Shown here one piece after another: positions 1-12,790 of a DNA stretch of 64,000 bases (positions are counted from its first letter, which is position 1; each line of letters begins with the position of its first letter). Below the pieces are notes generated by a model. The model was not told the origin of the DNA and ran no database searches. It was given only the letters and a program-made list of their open reading frames with translations. Made by a program: the position numbers and the translations under genes. The DNA comes from Paralichthys olivaceus (taxonomy: Eukaryota > Chordata > Actinopteri > Pleuronectiformes > Paralichthyidae), in assembly GCF_024713975.1 (NCBI RefSeq), contig NC_091104.1, positions 10,373,580-10,437,579 of the forward strand. The letters run 5' to 3'.

Positions 1-514
1 GTTGTCTGGTGTTTTATATACTTTCAAGTTTCCATTTTCATATTTCTGCAGATATAACTATAGATATGACATAACTAGTGTATAATTTTTGTAAGCCTGT
101 AATTCTTTCTGAAGAAACAATCACCACAAAGTCCATTTAGTGGCTGTGAGCTTTCCGTTGTATCGCATGATCCACCTTAGCAGAAACTTTTTTCTTTGGA
201 TATTGAAGATGTTTAAGTTTATATTTTTTCCTTTCTTCTCATCCACGTTTGATTCAGTAGAGACCAAAAGTTTGTTCTTGGTTTTGCCTTCATTCCTTTA
301 ACGTAGTTATTCCTTTCATTATGAGAAATGCTAGCAGTAGCAGAAGGAATAGTGACTCAATTCTCCAGAGCAGATACTAAATGGATCATGTGGTGAAACA
401 GTTATGCAGCAAACATTTTCAAGGTCAAGAATGAATTTTCAATCTCAATAATGCATTTTCCATCTTTTTAAGTTATGATTTCATTTATAAGCATGACAGT
501 GTATGACAATGTAC
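1..514 (-). other. fhl5: fhl5 intron after coding exon 2
   Basis: AT-rich sequence downstream of the fhl5 exon 2 donor. No further LIM exon is visible here, so the next exon must lie left of the window. Confidence 0.6.
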
Positions 515-1015
515 CTGGCATGACAGTTTTCTTGCAGGTGGTACACTTGGAGGAATAGTCATGGGCGTAGCACTCAGTGCAGAGCAATGAATTGTCCTTG
601 GCGGCAAAGGCCTTCTCCACCAGAGAGCGGCTGCACTTGGCGCACTTGAAGCACTGCTCATGCCAGTGGCGATCCTTGTAGGACAGGTCCTGTAGATATA
701 ACACATTAGTTATTGCACTGATGGATATTCTGTTTATTTAGTAAATGCATTGTTAGAAGAATCAAATTGCGATAAAAAAATACATACTTTCTTATTTTAC
801 ACCTGGGTTACAACAAAGTCCTGGCTCTAAGGGCGATTGTGGTGGTTTTTTACCTTGCAGTTGCAGCTTATTGGTAAAGAGCATCCCTCACAGCAGTTGG
901 CAAACAGGTTCTCATAGCACTTAGTGCAGTACTGCATGTCCTCTTTCATTATGTACTTCTTCCCCAGCAGAGAGTCTTTACAGTAATGGCAATCGAAACG
1001 CTCGCTGGTGGACAT
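515..1015 (-). CDS. fhl5: Four-and-a-half LIM domains protein 5, first two coding exons (partial)
   Basis: Coding exons 854..1015 (starts ATG, 54 codons) and 515..689 join in phase 0 and give the N-terminal 112 residues of a LIM-only protein; human FHL5 is about 284 aa. The visible part holds the half LIM finger (CxxC at residues 9-12, more cysteines to residue 53) and LIM1, with the family signature CKDLSYKDRHWHE across the splice. LIM fingers bind zinc and mediate protein contacts; FHL5 (ACT) is a transcriptional coactivator of CREB/CREM. Exon 2 ends in phase 1 with donor GTAC, and the remaining exons lie beyond the left edge. The family is certain. The paralogue FHL5 rather than FHL2 rests mainly on its neighbours fut9 and manea, which sit beside FHL5 on human 6q16. 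The fragment reads equally well as a generic FHL. Confidence 0.85.
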
Positions 1016-1034
1016 CGTCGTCTGCTTTTCTTAG
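1016..1034 (-). other. fhl5: fhl5 5' UTR part of the first coding exon
   Basis: Upstream of the ATG a pyrimidine-rich stretch ends in TTCAG at 1035, so the exon probably begins at 1034 with a short leader. This implies a separate upstream non-coding exon. Confidence 0.5.
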
Positions 1035-1139
1035 CTGAAGGTCAAAGAGAGCAACAACAGGAAAATTGGACAATAAAGTAAATGGTAAGAGATGAAAAAA
1101 GCTCCTTTAATAGTGCAGGCAATCTCTTACCCCTCTCAC

Positions 1140-1372
1140 CAGCCAAGCAAATACACCAAGCAATTTCTTTTCCCTTTCTTTTGAGAGAATCTGAGAAAAA
1201 AATGAGCGTTGTGTTGAGGAAGTGTCGACCTCGGCTGATATGGAGGGAGGATGAGGCTGTAAAGCTGAAGGGCTGCAGAGAGAGAGTGGACCAGGAGCAG
1301 GGATAGGGCAGGGATGAAGAGCGGTGAGGCAGGATTAGGGGTCTCCACTGTGGGGGATCGTCTATAAATACT
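1140..1372 (-). promoter_or_regulatory. fhl5: Candidate fhl5 core promoter and non-coding exon 1
   Basis: On the minus strand TATTTATAG (about 1361-1369) is a good TATA-type box. About 200 bp downstream a donor-like GGCTG|GTGAGAG lies at about 1140, and 105 bp further is the acceptor at 1035. Together these suggest a TATA-driven first exon of about 1140..1335 and a very short first intron. No transcript evidence is available; this is inference from spacing and consensus. Confidence 0.35.
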
Positions 1373-1440
1373 GGCCCTCTTATTAGCGTTAATCTCTGGG
1401 GAGAATGGACACGCTCCGCTGCATCATTCTGCACCTTTTA

Positions 1441-4400
1441 AGGGCGCTGATGGTGCACATATCACCGAGCCTCAAACTGATTCCATCATTGTTGCTTTAT
1501 TGTTTTAAAAGCAATGAGAAATGCAGTGTGATGACTTTATGCAACTGATGCAACACACAATGAGATATATGCTTCAGGATATTTTTCATTTTCTCAGTTT
1601 GGATTTCGGTGCCACAGCAGAGATATAGTCGGCCATTTGGATGCGGTGACGTGTCCGGACACACTTGTGGCCTTTGTCAGTGCCTGCTATACTCACAGGC
1701 AGTTGCAGATGGCTTATGAGAGGTAGGCGCCAGCAGCTTTGTGGTTGCCAGGTACTGAACTATATTGCCAGGACCTCTCAGTGGCTATTGAGAGTGCTTT
1801 GGCAGCACTTCAGATGGAGGGAAGCTGCAGGCCTGTGGATGTTCAATTCGTCCACGGTGAAATGAAGGAGGAGCAGGAATGACAGATTAATAGGGACCAT
1901 CTTGATACTCTTGTAACTCCATCAAATTCTCTTCGTGTTAAGCAGTGGAATAAGAGCGCTCTCAGGCTATGGTGCTGTGACTGTGCATCATCGAAATACA
2001 ATATTCAATGTGTGTATGTGTTTGACTCAATAAGCTCATTAAGTTTCAGGTGTTAAAAAATGCATTTGAAATAAATCAAATTGTCACTTTTCCACATGGA
2101 TATTAATCAAAATTCTTCTGCGTCTTTGACTGACACTTGGCTAATTACATTTTGATTCTTGGAATATGTGCTCATATCATTTTTCCAAAAGGATCAGGGG
2201 GGGCGGACATCTTCATAAAAATAGCCTGGGAAGACCACCAGCCCAGCCCACAGGCTTAATCCCTTGTATACACACACAGGAAGGTCAGTGACAGGGATGA
2301 GGCTGAGAGGAATGTAACTCTGTCTGGATGAACTCTGTCTTCACTCCACATTCGCTCCGCTACCACTCCTTGTAGAAAGAAGAAATAAACATTGCAGAAA
2401 CACTCTGGCAACAAATAAGCTGCAGTCCTTTGTTGGATCAACAGATGATGTTGAAACAGGTTCTGCGGTGCATGTAGGTGGTGTCAACAAACCTCTGAGG
2501 AACAACTAAAGGCTGTATTATGTTTGACCTACACGATGCATGCTATATAAGCCTTTCAGCACAAACTAAATCACATTTTAGGAGCAGGACAGGTTTGTGG
2601 TCTGAAGCCGTGTCATCCTTCAGGTTCTTCTTATTTCTCAGCAGGAGGATCCTTCGGATTACCTAAGGTTATCTTTTGCCCTGGATTAAATTGCCACTGT
2701 ACTTTACCCTGGCTCCCTGCTGGTGTCCAGATCAGTGGCTGCACGTCACAAAACAATGCAGACCTTAAATAAACCCAAGATCCAACTGTAGGACAAATAT
2801 AGTCACTGCCTCTCGAAAAGTGTCTAATCTTTGTTGCGTTGCTGCACAGTCTGTCATCATGTGACATCAAGCTGGGGCGGAGGTGACCCATATTCACCAG
2901 TGAAATAAAAACTCATCTTGTAGATTGAGCTGGCATAATATCAAAATCACATGAATAAAAAAAAATTGCATCTCAACAGGCTGCGTATTCACAGAAGCAG
3001 ATTAGTGTACATTCTGTTTATATTGTCGGACTTAATCTGCACTCATGCATGCATGTTTGTATTTTCATTTATTATAACTGCTCTGATCTGATGGATAGCA
3101 GGTGCTGCTCTTTGTCTCGTGGATTATTAACTTGTACACCAGGCAGTGCCAGCGCTGCAGAGCAAAAAGCTTGCTGATCTTGCATTTTCCTTTTGCCTGC
3201 TTAATCCTCCGAAGTCAACTAGTGAGCAGCTGCCAGCTGATTTCGAATGCGGCCTGTCCAGCCCTAAAAAAAAAGGCCTTTATTTGACCCGGACTCAGGT
3301 GTCCTCTTATCTTAATGTATTCAGGCTTTACAATAAGGTGTCAGGGGCTGTTCCCCCCCCCATTAATCGAATGATCTCACAGAAGAAGAGAAGCATTTAC
3401 TTGGTGCCTCCTTTGAGGTGGTGACTTGTTGCAGACTGATCAACACGACACAGTTGAGTTTCTCTGGAGCACAAAAGCCTCTCTGCATCGGAGTTGACAA
3501 CTGGTTGGCATGGTGATGACAGCATAAGTGGGATCCATTAGGTTGAGACGAGGGGCGGCTCTAGTGGTTAATGAGTGGACTCACACAGACCCGGGCCTTT
3601 GAGAAGGCCTCTGCAGTCTTCTGCGACACGCAGAGCTCGCTTTCAATGTGGCGTTTTTCTACCGAACAGGATAGCCACACAGGGGGTTGCCGGGGATGAA
3701 GAGATACAATCTACTAAGTCTACAATCTCGCAAAACCTTACACCCCTCTAGGGAGGCCGTGTGAGGGCCCTGGGTAATGCCATCACTGTCTCGGCCCCTC
3801 CTCCCCCGGGTTCTCACCAACGTGAGTCATGGTGTGTGTGGGTGACAAGACCTGTCGCACAGCCAGACATACGATCTCCACTGCTGAGGAGAAAAGAAAA
3901 TTGTCCACTCCTAGGAATGCACAACCCATTAAAATGTTCTCCTCTTCCATCCCATTCCTCTTCAAAGTCCACTGACACCGTACACCTAGAATAAATATGA
4001 TATGTTGGAGCAGCAGATAATGATCAATTATTTAAAGCCAGAAAAACAAAAGGAAGAATCACAATCTTTTGTAAACCTCATAGAGCTTCAGAGGACAGAA
4101 AGAAAGAACACCGACCAGGAATAATAACTTCATCCTCAAGGTCTGTTCAAACGCTGAAAATGTTCCAGAGACTTAGATGATTCAAAAAGCCCAACTTCAT
4201 CAATATGTGGGTGAATCTAACATGGTGTAAATTGTCAAATGCCTGCTGCTAGCAGTCTCTTTTATATGTCACATCAAATCCTATTTTGGTGCCATGGGAG
4301 CAGCAGAGACAAGCTTGAAACATAACATTGACATTATTACATTTTAAGTTGTTACATGACAAACTTGATAGCAAAGAATTACTTATTTACACATTCAGAA

Positions 4401-7400
4401 GTTACAAAGCAAGTCCAATGTTCAAGTTAAGATACTGCCGCTGATGCTAGCTGCATATCATACATACATGCACAGTACAATTAGAAGATCGTACTATTCT
4501 CATGTATGAGAACGGGTCTGGAGCTCTTAGTTCATTTTTTCCCAATTTCCAGGGGGCGTTATCATCAAACAACAACCAATCAGAGCAACAAACCGCGCGA
4601 CTTGTGGCAGGAAAGATGTGAACCTATTATCTCATAACCATTGTTTGTTCTTATAGAGAATCTGTCAAGCTCTTTTGATACTATCTCCATAGCAGATTCA
4701 ACAGACCTCCCCACATCAGTGCTAGCCAAACTGGTTGTTAACAACAATGCTTCAGCTGTGTTCCTTTTGGATGCCATAAATCATCATATCAAAAATTATG
4801 GACCCATTACGGACCAATGGTTGTTCCAGGACATGATGTAAATCGATCTGAATGGGAGGGCAGCCAGGTTAATCAAGAAAGTGAAAAATTGCGTTTCCCC
4901 AAAATGATTCCTTGAGGAACAAGAGATGGAATCTGTGTAGAAATATTCTGTCATGTGTCCAAACATGTCAATGCAACATCCAGAGCTGAAACCCTCTGTG
5001 GCCCGGTCTTGAGTTCTGCAAACTGGAGACATACCCCCCACCCCACCTGAACTTTTACATTAATCCCAAACTGACATCAGCGGATTATTTATGCCACTGA
5101 TCCAGGCACACACTTTGACCTGCAATGTTGAGTGGAGGCCGTTGACAAAGGAGTGTCATCTTCGCTGCATGGTGCAGGAGATGACTTCAAATATCAGAGT
5201 GCTTGTGAGCATATGGGGTATCTAACAACAGCTAGAGGATCGAGGCGTAACCACCACAACACACTCTCCTTGCTCTCATCAATCGCTTATCAAGGCTTTT
5301 GGATTGCTATTTATACCTCAGTCTGCATAACATGGGACTGTAGAACAGCGCAGGCATCAACTATGGAAATCCCATTTAGATGCATGAACACGGTGGCATC
5401 GTGTCAAACTTAGAACTCTATACTTTCAAGATAAAGGAAATTACAAAAATGCAATTTGGAACATGCGCTTATCTCTGTATTGTCAATACGACACACTCAT
5501 TTGTAAGGTAAATATATCACTATAGCCAGTAGCTTGTTAGCTATTAGCAGTTAGCTCACTCTGTATGACGGCAGCAAAATCCACTTAACCGCACCTCTAC
5601 AGTTGACTCTGACTTGTAAAATGTAATTTGTTAAACCTGTAAAATGGTTTAATTGAAGTTAACGCACTTTGGTTTTCACACAGTTGAACAAACAACAACA
5701 AATGAGATATAGGCCAGCTCTTTGCCCCTGCTTTAGTGGTAGAGTTGCCATCTGTCCAGTTTTAAGTCGGACAGTCCAGTTTTTAAATCTATCTGTCTTC
5801 TAGTCGGACGCTCTTTGTCCTTTTTTTGAGATCATCCCTATTTATACTTTATCCAATGGTATATTATAAATATATTAAGAGGCCTGAATATAAGTCTGTG
5901 ATGATGTGAATAACTCAGTGGGGGATTTTACATTCAAAGCAAAGGTACCATCAACTCAAAAATCTCCTTCCATATGACCTGTTCGTTTTGGTAAACGCGC
6001 AGACAGTGCACAAAAGCAACAAAACAGCGGAATCACTATTTGTTATGAAAAACAGTGCCAGTTTTAAAAAAAAATGTCAAACTAATTCCCTTACAAAGAA
6101 AAGGTAGTTACATGCTTCATCCATGTTTGCTCATTTATCCATATCTTTATTTTCTTTGACACTATCAGACATCTACAGTTCAAACACAACATTTGGCAAA
6201 ATACATTAATTTGGCAAAAAATAAAGAAAGATAAACTTACTGATTGACTCACTGACATTTTCAGTGAACTGGCAAAAAAAAGGAGCATCTTCATGTTCAA
6301 TCACACAAGAAGATTTCATCTCACTTGGTTATACAATGGTTTTTTATGAGGACTCCAGCAAAATCATGGGCAGGTCAGACAGTATCCAGAGACGTCCTGA
6401 TTCACTCTCTGGTGATGTGACACACTCACAGACTCAGACACGGGGACAGAGAAAGTTGTGGCTCCTCGTGTTTGTTTTTGTGCGAAGTAAAAAAGAGAGA
6501 AAGGAAGAGAGGACGAAAAGGACGGACATCACACAGAAAAGAAAAACTTTTCATTTCATAAAGTCGCCGAGCACATTGGACGAGAAATCTTTTTTCAATG
6601 AATAGACTGTACAATATGAAACCCACAAGCAACAGGTTCATAGTGAATCTGTGGGACAGGCAGAGGTCTTGCATGACAGTTTTTTGATCTCACAATAGCT
6701 CCATCTAAAAGACAGCCACCAGCACAGTGAGTCACACAACTCCACATGAATGAAAGTGCTATATCTGCTGCATTTGAGCGTGACTCCTTTTCAATTAGGT
6801 CACACCAACAGGATTACTGCCTATAAAAACTTCTCCAGTGTAAAATTACCTCCCCTGACGAAATCGTCCACCTTACAACACTAACGCCATTGTCTCTGAT
6901 GCAGGTTATTATTTTCAAGTCTCTCTCTCTCCTTTCAGTTTGATTCACAGTCTCTGGAAGCACCAGCTTTACTTACAAAGGAACACCGAAATCACATCCA
7001 CCGCCGGACGACACTCGCATGTTATAAAGAGATTTGAACATTAAAAATATATACAACACCAGTGTTTCCTTTTCCCCCGTAAATGCGAGAGATCCCTCCG
7101 TCTGGTTCACACATACAGGAATGATCTGTGTTAGTGGGCTGGTTCGATCCTGTCTACAACAAGGTTTTATATACAGGTTTTCGTTATGGCATTCAGAACC
7201 ATATTCCATAAGAAAAATAATTGGATTCATCAATATTTACATCAATGGTCCCTTTTGACAGTGTGAAGACGTATCAAAATGATAATAAACCTGACACGTT
7301 TGAGTACTCTGACCAAGAAGCCACAGGCTTATCTTGCATAAAATGTTGCCATGGTTTTGCACAGTACCTTTGGAAAAATGTTACCATCTTGTCAATAGCT

Positions 7401-8813
7401 GCAGAGTGCTGTTTGACAGACATTGATTGTGTGAAATATCTACAGATGAAGAGCTGTCTGTTAGTTGTGTGATCTCGAGTGGTGTAGTGCTGTAAACAGG
7501 AGTGTAAAGAAAAACAAGAAACAACTTAATAAGCTCCGCCAACTCCCCGAACAGCACTGGTGTAATGATTCAAAAACAGAAACGTGGATAATCTCACCGC
7601 AAGCACATTTTTCATAACATGTGGGCAGATCTCACCTTGTCTGAGCTGGTCTCATTCACACTTGCTTTAACCATATGCTGCAGAAAACAGTTGAAAATAT
7701 CAGTGTCTATATTTAAGATGAAATTGTCGATGAGAGAACAGAAGTAGCAATGTAACAAAAAGATTCCGTCATGTGTTAATTTTGTGCTATTTTTGATTTT
7801 TGTATACATGTATTCGATGAGAAATTACTTTTCAAGATTAAATCAGTATGCAACATAATGAGCTGTGTGGGAGTTTCACATCCCAGCACAATGGCTCGGC
7901 ACCGTACCATCATCATCCACATGGGATCCCACCGCACTGTGACACATTACATGTGACAATGAGCGATTCGCAACACGATTAAAATAGTAACCTCCCTCTC
8001 ACCGAGCGGAGTCACATCTGCTGTCAGAGGCGAGTGGGGTAATGATCACCATATGCCATCAACGACCACAGTGTACGATGAAGATCTGTCTCACTGTACA
8101 CGTGTTCAGATCGGCAACCGCGGGATTAACTGTGCAACTGCAAACTTCAAAAAATATGGAGAAACAAATTACAGCTACATCATTTTAAATATACACAATA
8201 TGTACACAATTTTCACATTTGAGCTTAGTAAACACTGCATAGGTGACTGCATCACTAGCACAGATGAAATTGTTTCTTTTTTGAATCGTATAATGCCTCA
8301 CTTGAATAAATATCACATAAATATTTTCACTTTTCTGTCTGTCTACTTCGGCAGCCAACACTATTGCAAAGTCTGTGTGCCACTTCATGAGAAGGTGATT
8401 TTAAAAGAAAGAAAAAAAAACAAGCTTGCATTCAGAGTATTATCAGTCGTTCACACAAACATGCATTCATAGCTCAAAATAAAACAAAAACATAAAAAAT
8501 AGCAGCAAATGTGGTCATGTTAAGTAAAACCTGGGTTAAAATAAGAATAAAAATGTAGTGCATTTGTAATTTGTTAAGAAATAAATACAAATAACAATGG
8601 ATTAACGAAAAAAGGCAAAGTAAGGCTTAGCAAATTGGCTTGCAAATAAAAAACACAAGATGGACATCTCACTGGGCCGTTGAACCAATAGAAAAACACC
8701 AGTCAGGATCTCTCGACAGAACAGTGAACATGAACCTTCATATCAACCGAAGGAAACAAATTTAAAGCACTGCCTTCAACAACAAAACAAGCCCTTCATA
8801 GCCCTTCACAGCA
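1441..8813. other. fhl5-fut9 intergenic region, including the probable long fut9 3' UTR
   Basis: No exon of a known protein family was found in this 7.4 kb. Open frames here are short and lack homology I recognise. The part nearest fut9 is probably its 3' UTR. A minus-strand AATAAA at 6146-6151 is one candidate poly(A) signal, which would give a UTR of about 2.7 kb. UFL1, which lies between FUT9 and FHL5 in human, is not seen. Confidence 0.5.
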
Positions 8814-9896
8814 CTATCCACCCCAGTACCACTTGTCAAGGTTGTTGAATGCCTTATACTCCTTGTGCCTGCGCAGGTAATCACAAGCCAGGCATGTGTG
8901 CTCTGCCCAGAAATAGGCCTTCTTTACTTTAAAGTGCCGTCGCCACTCAAAGTACCTGACGTACATTTCCTCATTTTTGTCCAGGAGCAGCAGGTAGTCC
9001 GCCAGCTCCTTGGGTGAGGGGAAGTCATCCACGTGGATGAAGGCGTCTCCCTGGATAAAGTTCTCATAGTTTGGCCGGGGCGGACCGAGAACCACGGGCA
9101 CTGTTCCCACCGAGAGCGGGTTGTACAGTTTCTCAGTGATGTAGTCCTTATGGATGGAGTTCTCAAAAGCCAGGTAGAACTTACAGCTGGCCATGGTGGG
9201 GAAGTAGTCCTGGTCGGCAATGTATTCCCCAAAGGCTTGTCCGTAGGCGTGAACCTCGATGTGTTTGTACAGCTCATTGTAGTACTTCACCCGCACGTGG
9301 TCCTGGTTCCAGTTACTCACAATCCAGCAGATCAGTTTGTTTTTGCTAGGTGGGACAAAGTCCTCCTCGCCCTCCGCTGCTACGATGGACCCATAAGGCA
9401 CTTCAATGTCAGCATCCTGACGGTAATTGAGAGTCAGATTGAACAGGTTCTCGATCCCGGGCAGCTGGGACGAGTGCGACGGCGACTCCAGGTTCATCCA
9501 TACCCACTTCTGGAAGGACGGTCGCTGGAACGGCGGCAGGTTGGAGAGGTCGGTGCAAATGTCTCTGTGATGGATGATGATGCCATCTGACTTGTTGTAG
9601 AAGTTTCTGTCCGCTGTGATGAAACAGCCCTCAATGTTGAAGAGAGAGCTGCAGACGCTCAGGTCGTAGGTCTGTCCGAAGGGCCATAGCCATATCAATA
9701 CGGTGGTCACGTTTTTATCGCTCTTGGTGGAGAAGAGGCTCTTAACGTGGTCCGTGGACGCCGTTGACTCTACGGGACCTGACAGCCAGCTGGTGGACGG
9801 TTTAAAATACATCAAAAACAGAGTGACAAAGCATCCCAGTATGAACGTGCCGAGCAGAAGGGGTCGTAGGATTCTGTGAAAAGGTGCAGATGGCAT
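8814..9896 (-). CDS. fut9: Alpha-1,3-fucosyltransferase 9 (Lewis x synthase)
   Basis: This is one uninterrupted coding exon of 360 aa, against 359 in mammals. It is a Golgi type II membrane enzyme that transfers fucose from GDP-fucose to N-acetyllactosamine in alpha-1,3 linkage, making Lewis x/SSEA-1. A short cytoplasmic tail is followed by a membrane anchor (about 10-31), a stem, and a GT10 catalytic domain with HHRDI at 109-113 and the family motif FENSIHKDYITEKLYN at 244-259. N-glycosylation sequons at N62, N101 and N153 fall where FUT9 has them. I chose the ATG at 9896 over the longer frame to 9959 because a consensus acceptor (TTTTCAG|GA) lies 8 bp upstream and the resulting N terminus aligns with FUT9. 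Coding is minus strand, as are fhl5 and manea. Confidence 0.95.
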   Translation of the reverse strand: MPSAPFHRILRPLLLGTFILGCFVTLFLMYFKPSTSWLSGPVESTASTDHVKSLFSTKSDKNVTTVLIWLWPFGQTYDLSVCSSLFNIEGCFITADRNFYNKSDGIIIHHRDICTDLSNLPPFQRPSFQKWVWMNLESPSHSSQLPGIENLFNLTLNYRQDADIEVPYGSIVAAEGEEDFVPPSKNKLICWIVSNWNQDHVRVKYYNELYKHIEVHAYGQAFGEYIADQDYFPTMASCKFYLAFENSIHKDYITEKLYNPLSVGTVPVVLGPPRPNYENFIQGDAFIHVDDFPSPKELADYLLLLDKNEEMYVRYFEWRRHFKVKKAYFWAEHTCLACDYLRRHKEYKAFNNLDKWYWGG

Positions 9897-9904
9897 ACTC
9901 TGTC
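9897..9904 (-). other. fut9: fut9 coding-exon acceptor and leader
   Basis: A pyrimidine tract ending CTTTTCAG abuts 9904 on the minus strand. The coding exon therefore starts 8 bp before the ATG, and at least one non-coding exon lies upstream (at higher coordinates). Confidence 0.7.
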
Positions 9905-11378
9905 CTGAAAAGGGCAAAAAAACATGAAGAGAAAAGTCATGATCAACAGGATGTAACACCCAAACTAATCACTCAATTAAAATCCAGCATCTGCCTCTTC
10001 TTGCGATAGTCTATGAGTTTACACTCTGCTATTGGATCAATGAAATGTGTGACCTCCTCGGGCACATTTTATTACAAACCTGGTGAATTCGACTGAATGC
10101 TGAAATCCGAGCAAGAGTAGACGTCGTGGGGGTCGGAGGGAGCAGCTCCTACATCGGGTCAACGGTGAGATCAATCTTCGATGTGAATCAGCGCTCATAG
10201 AAAAAAAAAGGTCATGGCTAAGAGATGCCTCTTACACAGAAAAATAATGATGCACGGGTCCTCTTAGCAATTCCTCCTTTACATGAGAAGAGGGAGAGAA
10301 TCAGAGATAATCGGTTAGGGTTCTACAGAAGAGGGGGGGGGAAACACACAAAGCATCACCAAGAAAACACAAAGCATACATGAGTTGCAGGTTATGTGCT
10401 GTCAGCAAGCAGGAGAAGGCTTCATCTACACAAATAACTCAACAGATGAGTTGGAAAATAAAATAAAAACACTACAGTTATTGAAAAATGTCCAGCTAAT
10501 GGTGATTGTTCTTTTAATCATTGCCAGTTAAGCTTGGGGTGCAAGCTCCCAACTGTTATTAGTTTTTGGCACAGACCTTGCGTACTGTAAGAGAATGCTG
10601 CCATCTTAAGGCAGGGGAGTAGAAGGGCCCCCCCTGACTCTGACTCTACCACTCTCTGGGGCTCAACACACCTGCATGCTGCACAGAGGTCATACTAGAA
10701 GGAATAAACCTTCAGAGAGGTTTTTGTTAATCCTGTGCATCACTGAAACATATTTACACCAGTAACTGCAGCTCAAACGCAGATATTGTTCACTTTATGT
10801 GTCCAGCCCACCGTGTGGGGAGTGACATCAGCTTCATGTAAAGCATCGCCACCATCTACAGCATCATCTGTATGACTTAGCTCCAGAGATGTGAACCATG
10901 AACTCGGGCCAGATGAGTGTGACTCCTTTTAAAGGCTTACAGTATCAATACATTTTCATGTAGGCAAATCCTCTTACACTGCTGAACCACGCTTTCTGTC
11001 ACCAGCCGTGATAAGCTCTTTGCTTTACTGAGAATGCAGCCCGGCAAGGCACATGCGGCTATACCTTCGTATGTTGGTGTCAGGGATACAGGACTGGAGC
11101 GATCAGTGCTGCAGAGATCAAAATCAAGGGCCTATTAAATATGCAGTGTGTGGTGTTAAAGTTAGTGTCTCCATGGTGATGGCGCTGAGGTCAGAGTATT
11201 TGATATGGGAGGGTTACACGGCCACAACACTTGTTATTTTCCTCCCTCCCTTCCATCTTATGAGCCTGGAGTGGGACACGTGCTCAGCCCAGGCATTCAT
11301 TCACATTTTAAAGAATATAGCTGAGGTTTTTTTTTTCTCCTTTATTTATCAAATGTATTGTGATGTATTTGGGACACA

Positions 11379-11415
11379 GGGAGGGAGGGAGAGAGAGAGA
11401 CAGAGAGAGAGAGAG
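11379..11415. repeat. GA-rich microsatellite
   Basis: Imperfect GGGA/GA tract. Confidence 0.85.
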
Positions 11416-12004
11416 CATTGCATGGGTGAGTAGTCTGCAGCAGGGTTTGAAATGTCTGGAGCAAAGCAGGAAGCACAGATATTTCTTTGGGAAGAATCAT
11501 TCCCAAAGATGTGGTTTCAGTAACAGGTATAAAGGGCAAAAATGAAAAATGCTTGACCCCTGCAAAAAAACAGAAATCACATATTGGGCATTTAGCTCTG
11601 ATTTATGTGCTTCTGTCAGGGAGGCCACAGCTCTGATTGTAAAAAAAAAAAAAGGGGACACTCCATCCCAGGTGAGAATTAATTTCCACCCTGTGAGCAC
11701 TGAAGGTCATTTTAAAACGTGATGCCATATAGAGGAGGAAAATGGTTGTCAAGTCATTGAAGTTGATGAGGATATTCACATTTTTGCGCACCAGAAACGT
11801 GCAGAGATAAGAAATAACCCCATGGAGGATGATGCTGGAAAGAAATGCACAGTGTGAAAGCCTCAAATATGCAGAGGAGTCCAATCTGTATCATACACAT
11901 CCCCTTAATTTGAGGTGTGCATGTGCGTTATGATTCGACAAATGCTAAGAAAAACAAGCTCCATAGTGAAACATGGAAATTAAGCGATGATTTCTAATTA
12001 GCTG

Positions 12005-12600
12005 GCCGGGATTTGTCGTCAAAAAGCAGGTACCGCTGCTGCCGCCGCTTCAGCCATGGGGGGAGAGAAAGAGGAGAAAACAGCAATTTCACTCACCATC
12101 TTGACAAGCGTGAGCCAAAACAGACCTTTCCTCTCATTTCCTCCAGAGGATCGGACCCTCCTCGAGGGCAGCGCGATGGAGGATGCGTGGATGCGGCTGC
12201 AGGGGAGAAATCATGCCCGTGCGCGGTGTCGTGTTCGCAGGGATAGATCCGGAAGAGCCCGCATCCATCGTCTCGATCCTCGATGATACCTATGCACGGT
12301 CGGCTGCAATGTGCGCGCAGTCCTCTGCACGCCGACGCGCGCACAATGATGGCTGCACACACACACTGTCACACACACTCAAAGAAATGAAACAGGAGGA
12401 AAGGACGGGAGCATCGGAGGCTACCACAGCAGCCTGCACGCCGGAGTCACGGCTCGGTGTGTGAGGACGCCATGTATGCCCAGGCATGTGATGCGATGTG
12501 GAATAATTCCCTGCTGCCTGCCCATGCGCTACCTTCCTCTGTTTACCGTCAATGCAGCTGCAGGTTCTGGCGGAGCCTCGGTGCACGCGTGTGTGTGCGT
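12005..12600 (-). promoter_or_regulatory. fut9: CpG-rich region, probable fut9 promoter and 5' exon
   Basis: About 600 bp is much richer in CG dinucleotides than the surrounding AT-rich sequence, particularly 12170-12360. On the minus strand a good donor, GCATAG|GTATCA, occurs at 12290/12289. A non-coding first exon ending near 12290 and spliced to 9904 is plausible. It lies upstream of fut9 and downstream of the manea stop, so fut9 is the natural owner. Open frames here are CpG-island by-products. Confidence 0.45.
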
Positions 12601-12755
12601 GTGATGATGATGAGATTGGTGCACGTTACACTTTAAGTGCTTAAGGTTCGGATAAGAATAAACAGGAGAGTCGTGCGTGTGAGTGTGTGCAGGGATCGGC
12701 AGGTTTCCCCCTCACAATGACTGATGCACCAAAACAAGACAAATATGGGGGAGTG

Positions 12756-12756
12756 T

Positions 12757-12789
<33 letters not shown>

Positions 12790-12790
12790 G
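12756..12790. repeat. (GA)n microsatellite
   Basis: Almost pure GA dinucleotide tract just beyond the CpG-rich block. Confidence 0.9.

Noticed and set aside
4641-5413. Open frames of 66-93 codons between fhl5 and fut9
   Set aside because: No known domain, no splice partners and no neighbouring promoter signal; length is expected by chance.
9033-9590. 185-codon open frame on the plus strand
   Set aside because: Antisense shadow of the fut9 coding exon; no homology and no promoter or splice logic of its own.
12013-12586. Several overlapping open frames of 75-98 codons on both strands
   Set aside because: Stop-poor CpG-rich promoter sequence; frames on both strands overlap and none has recognisable domains.
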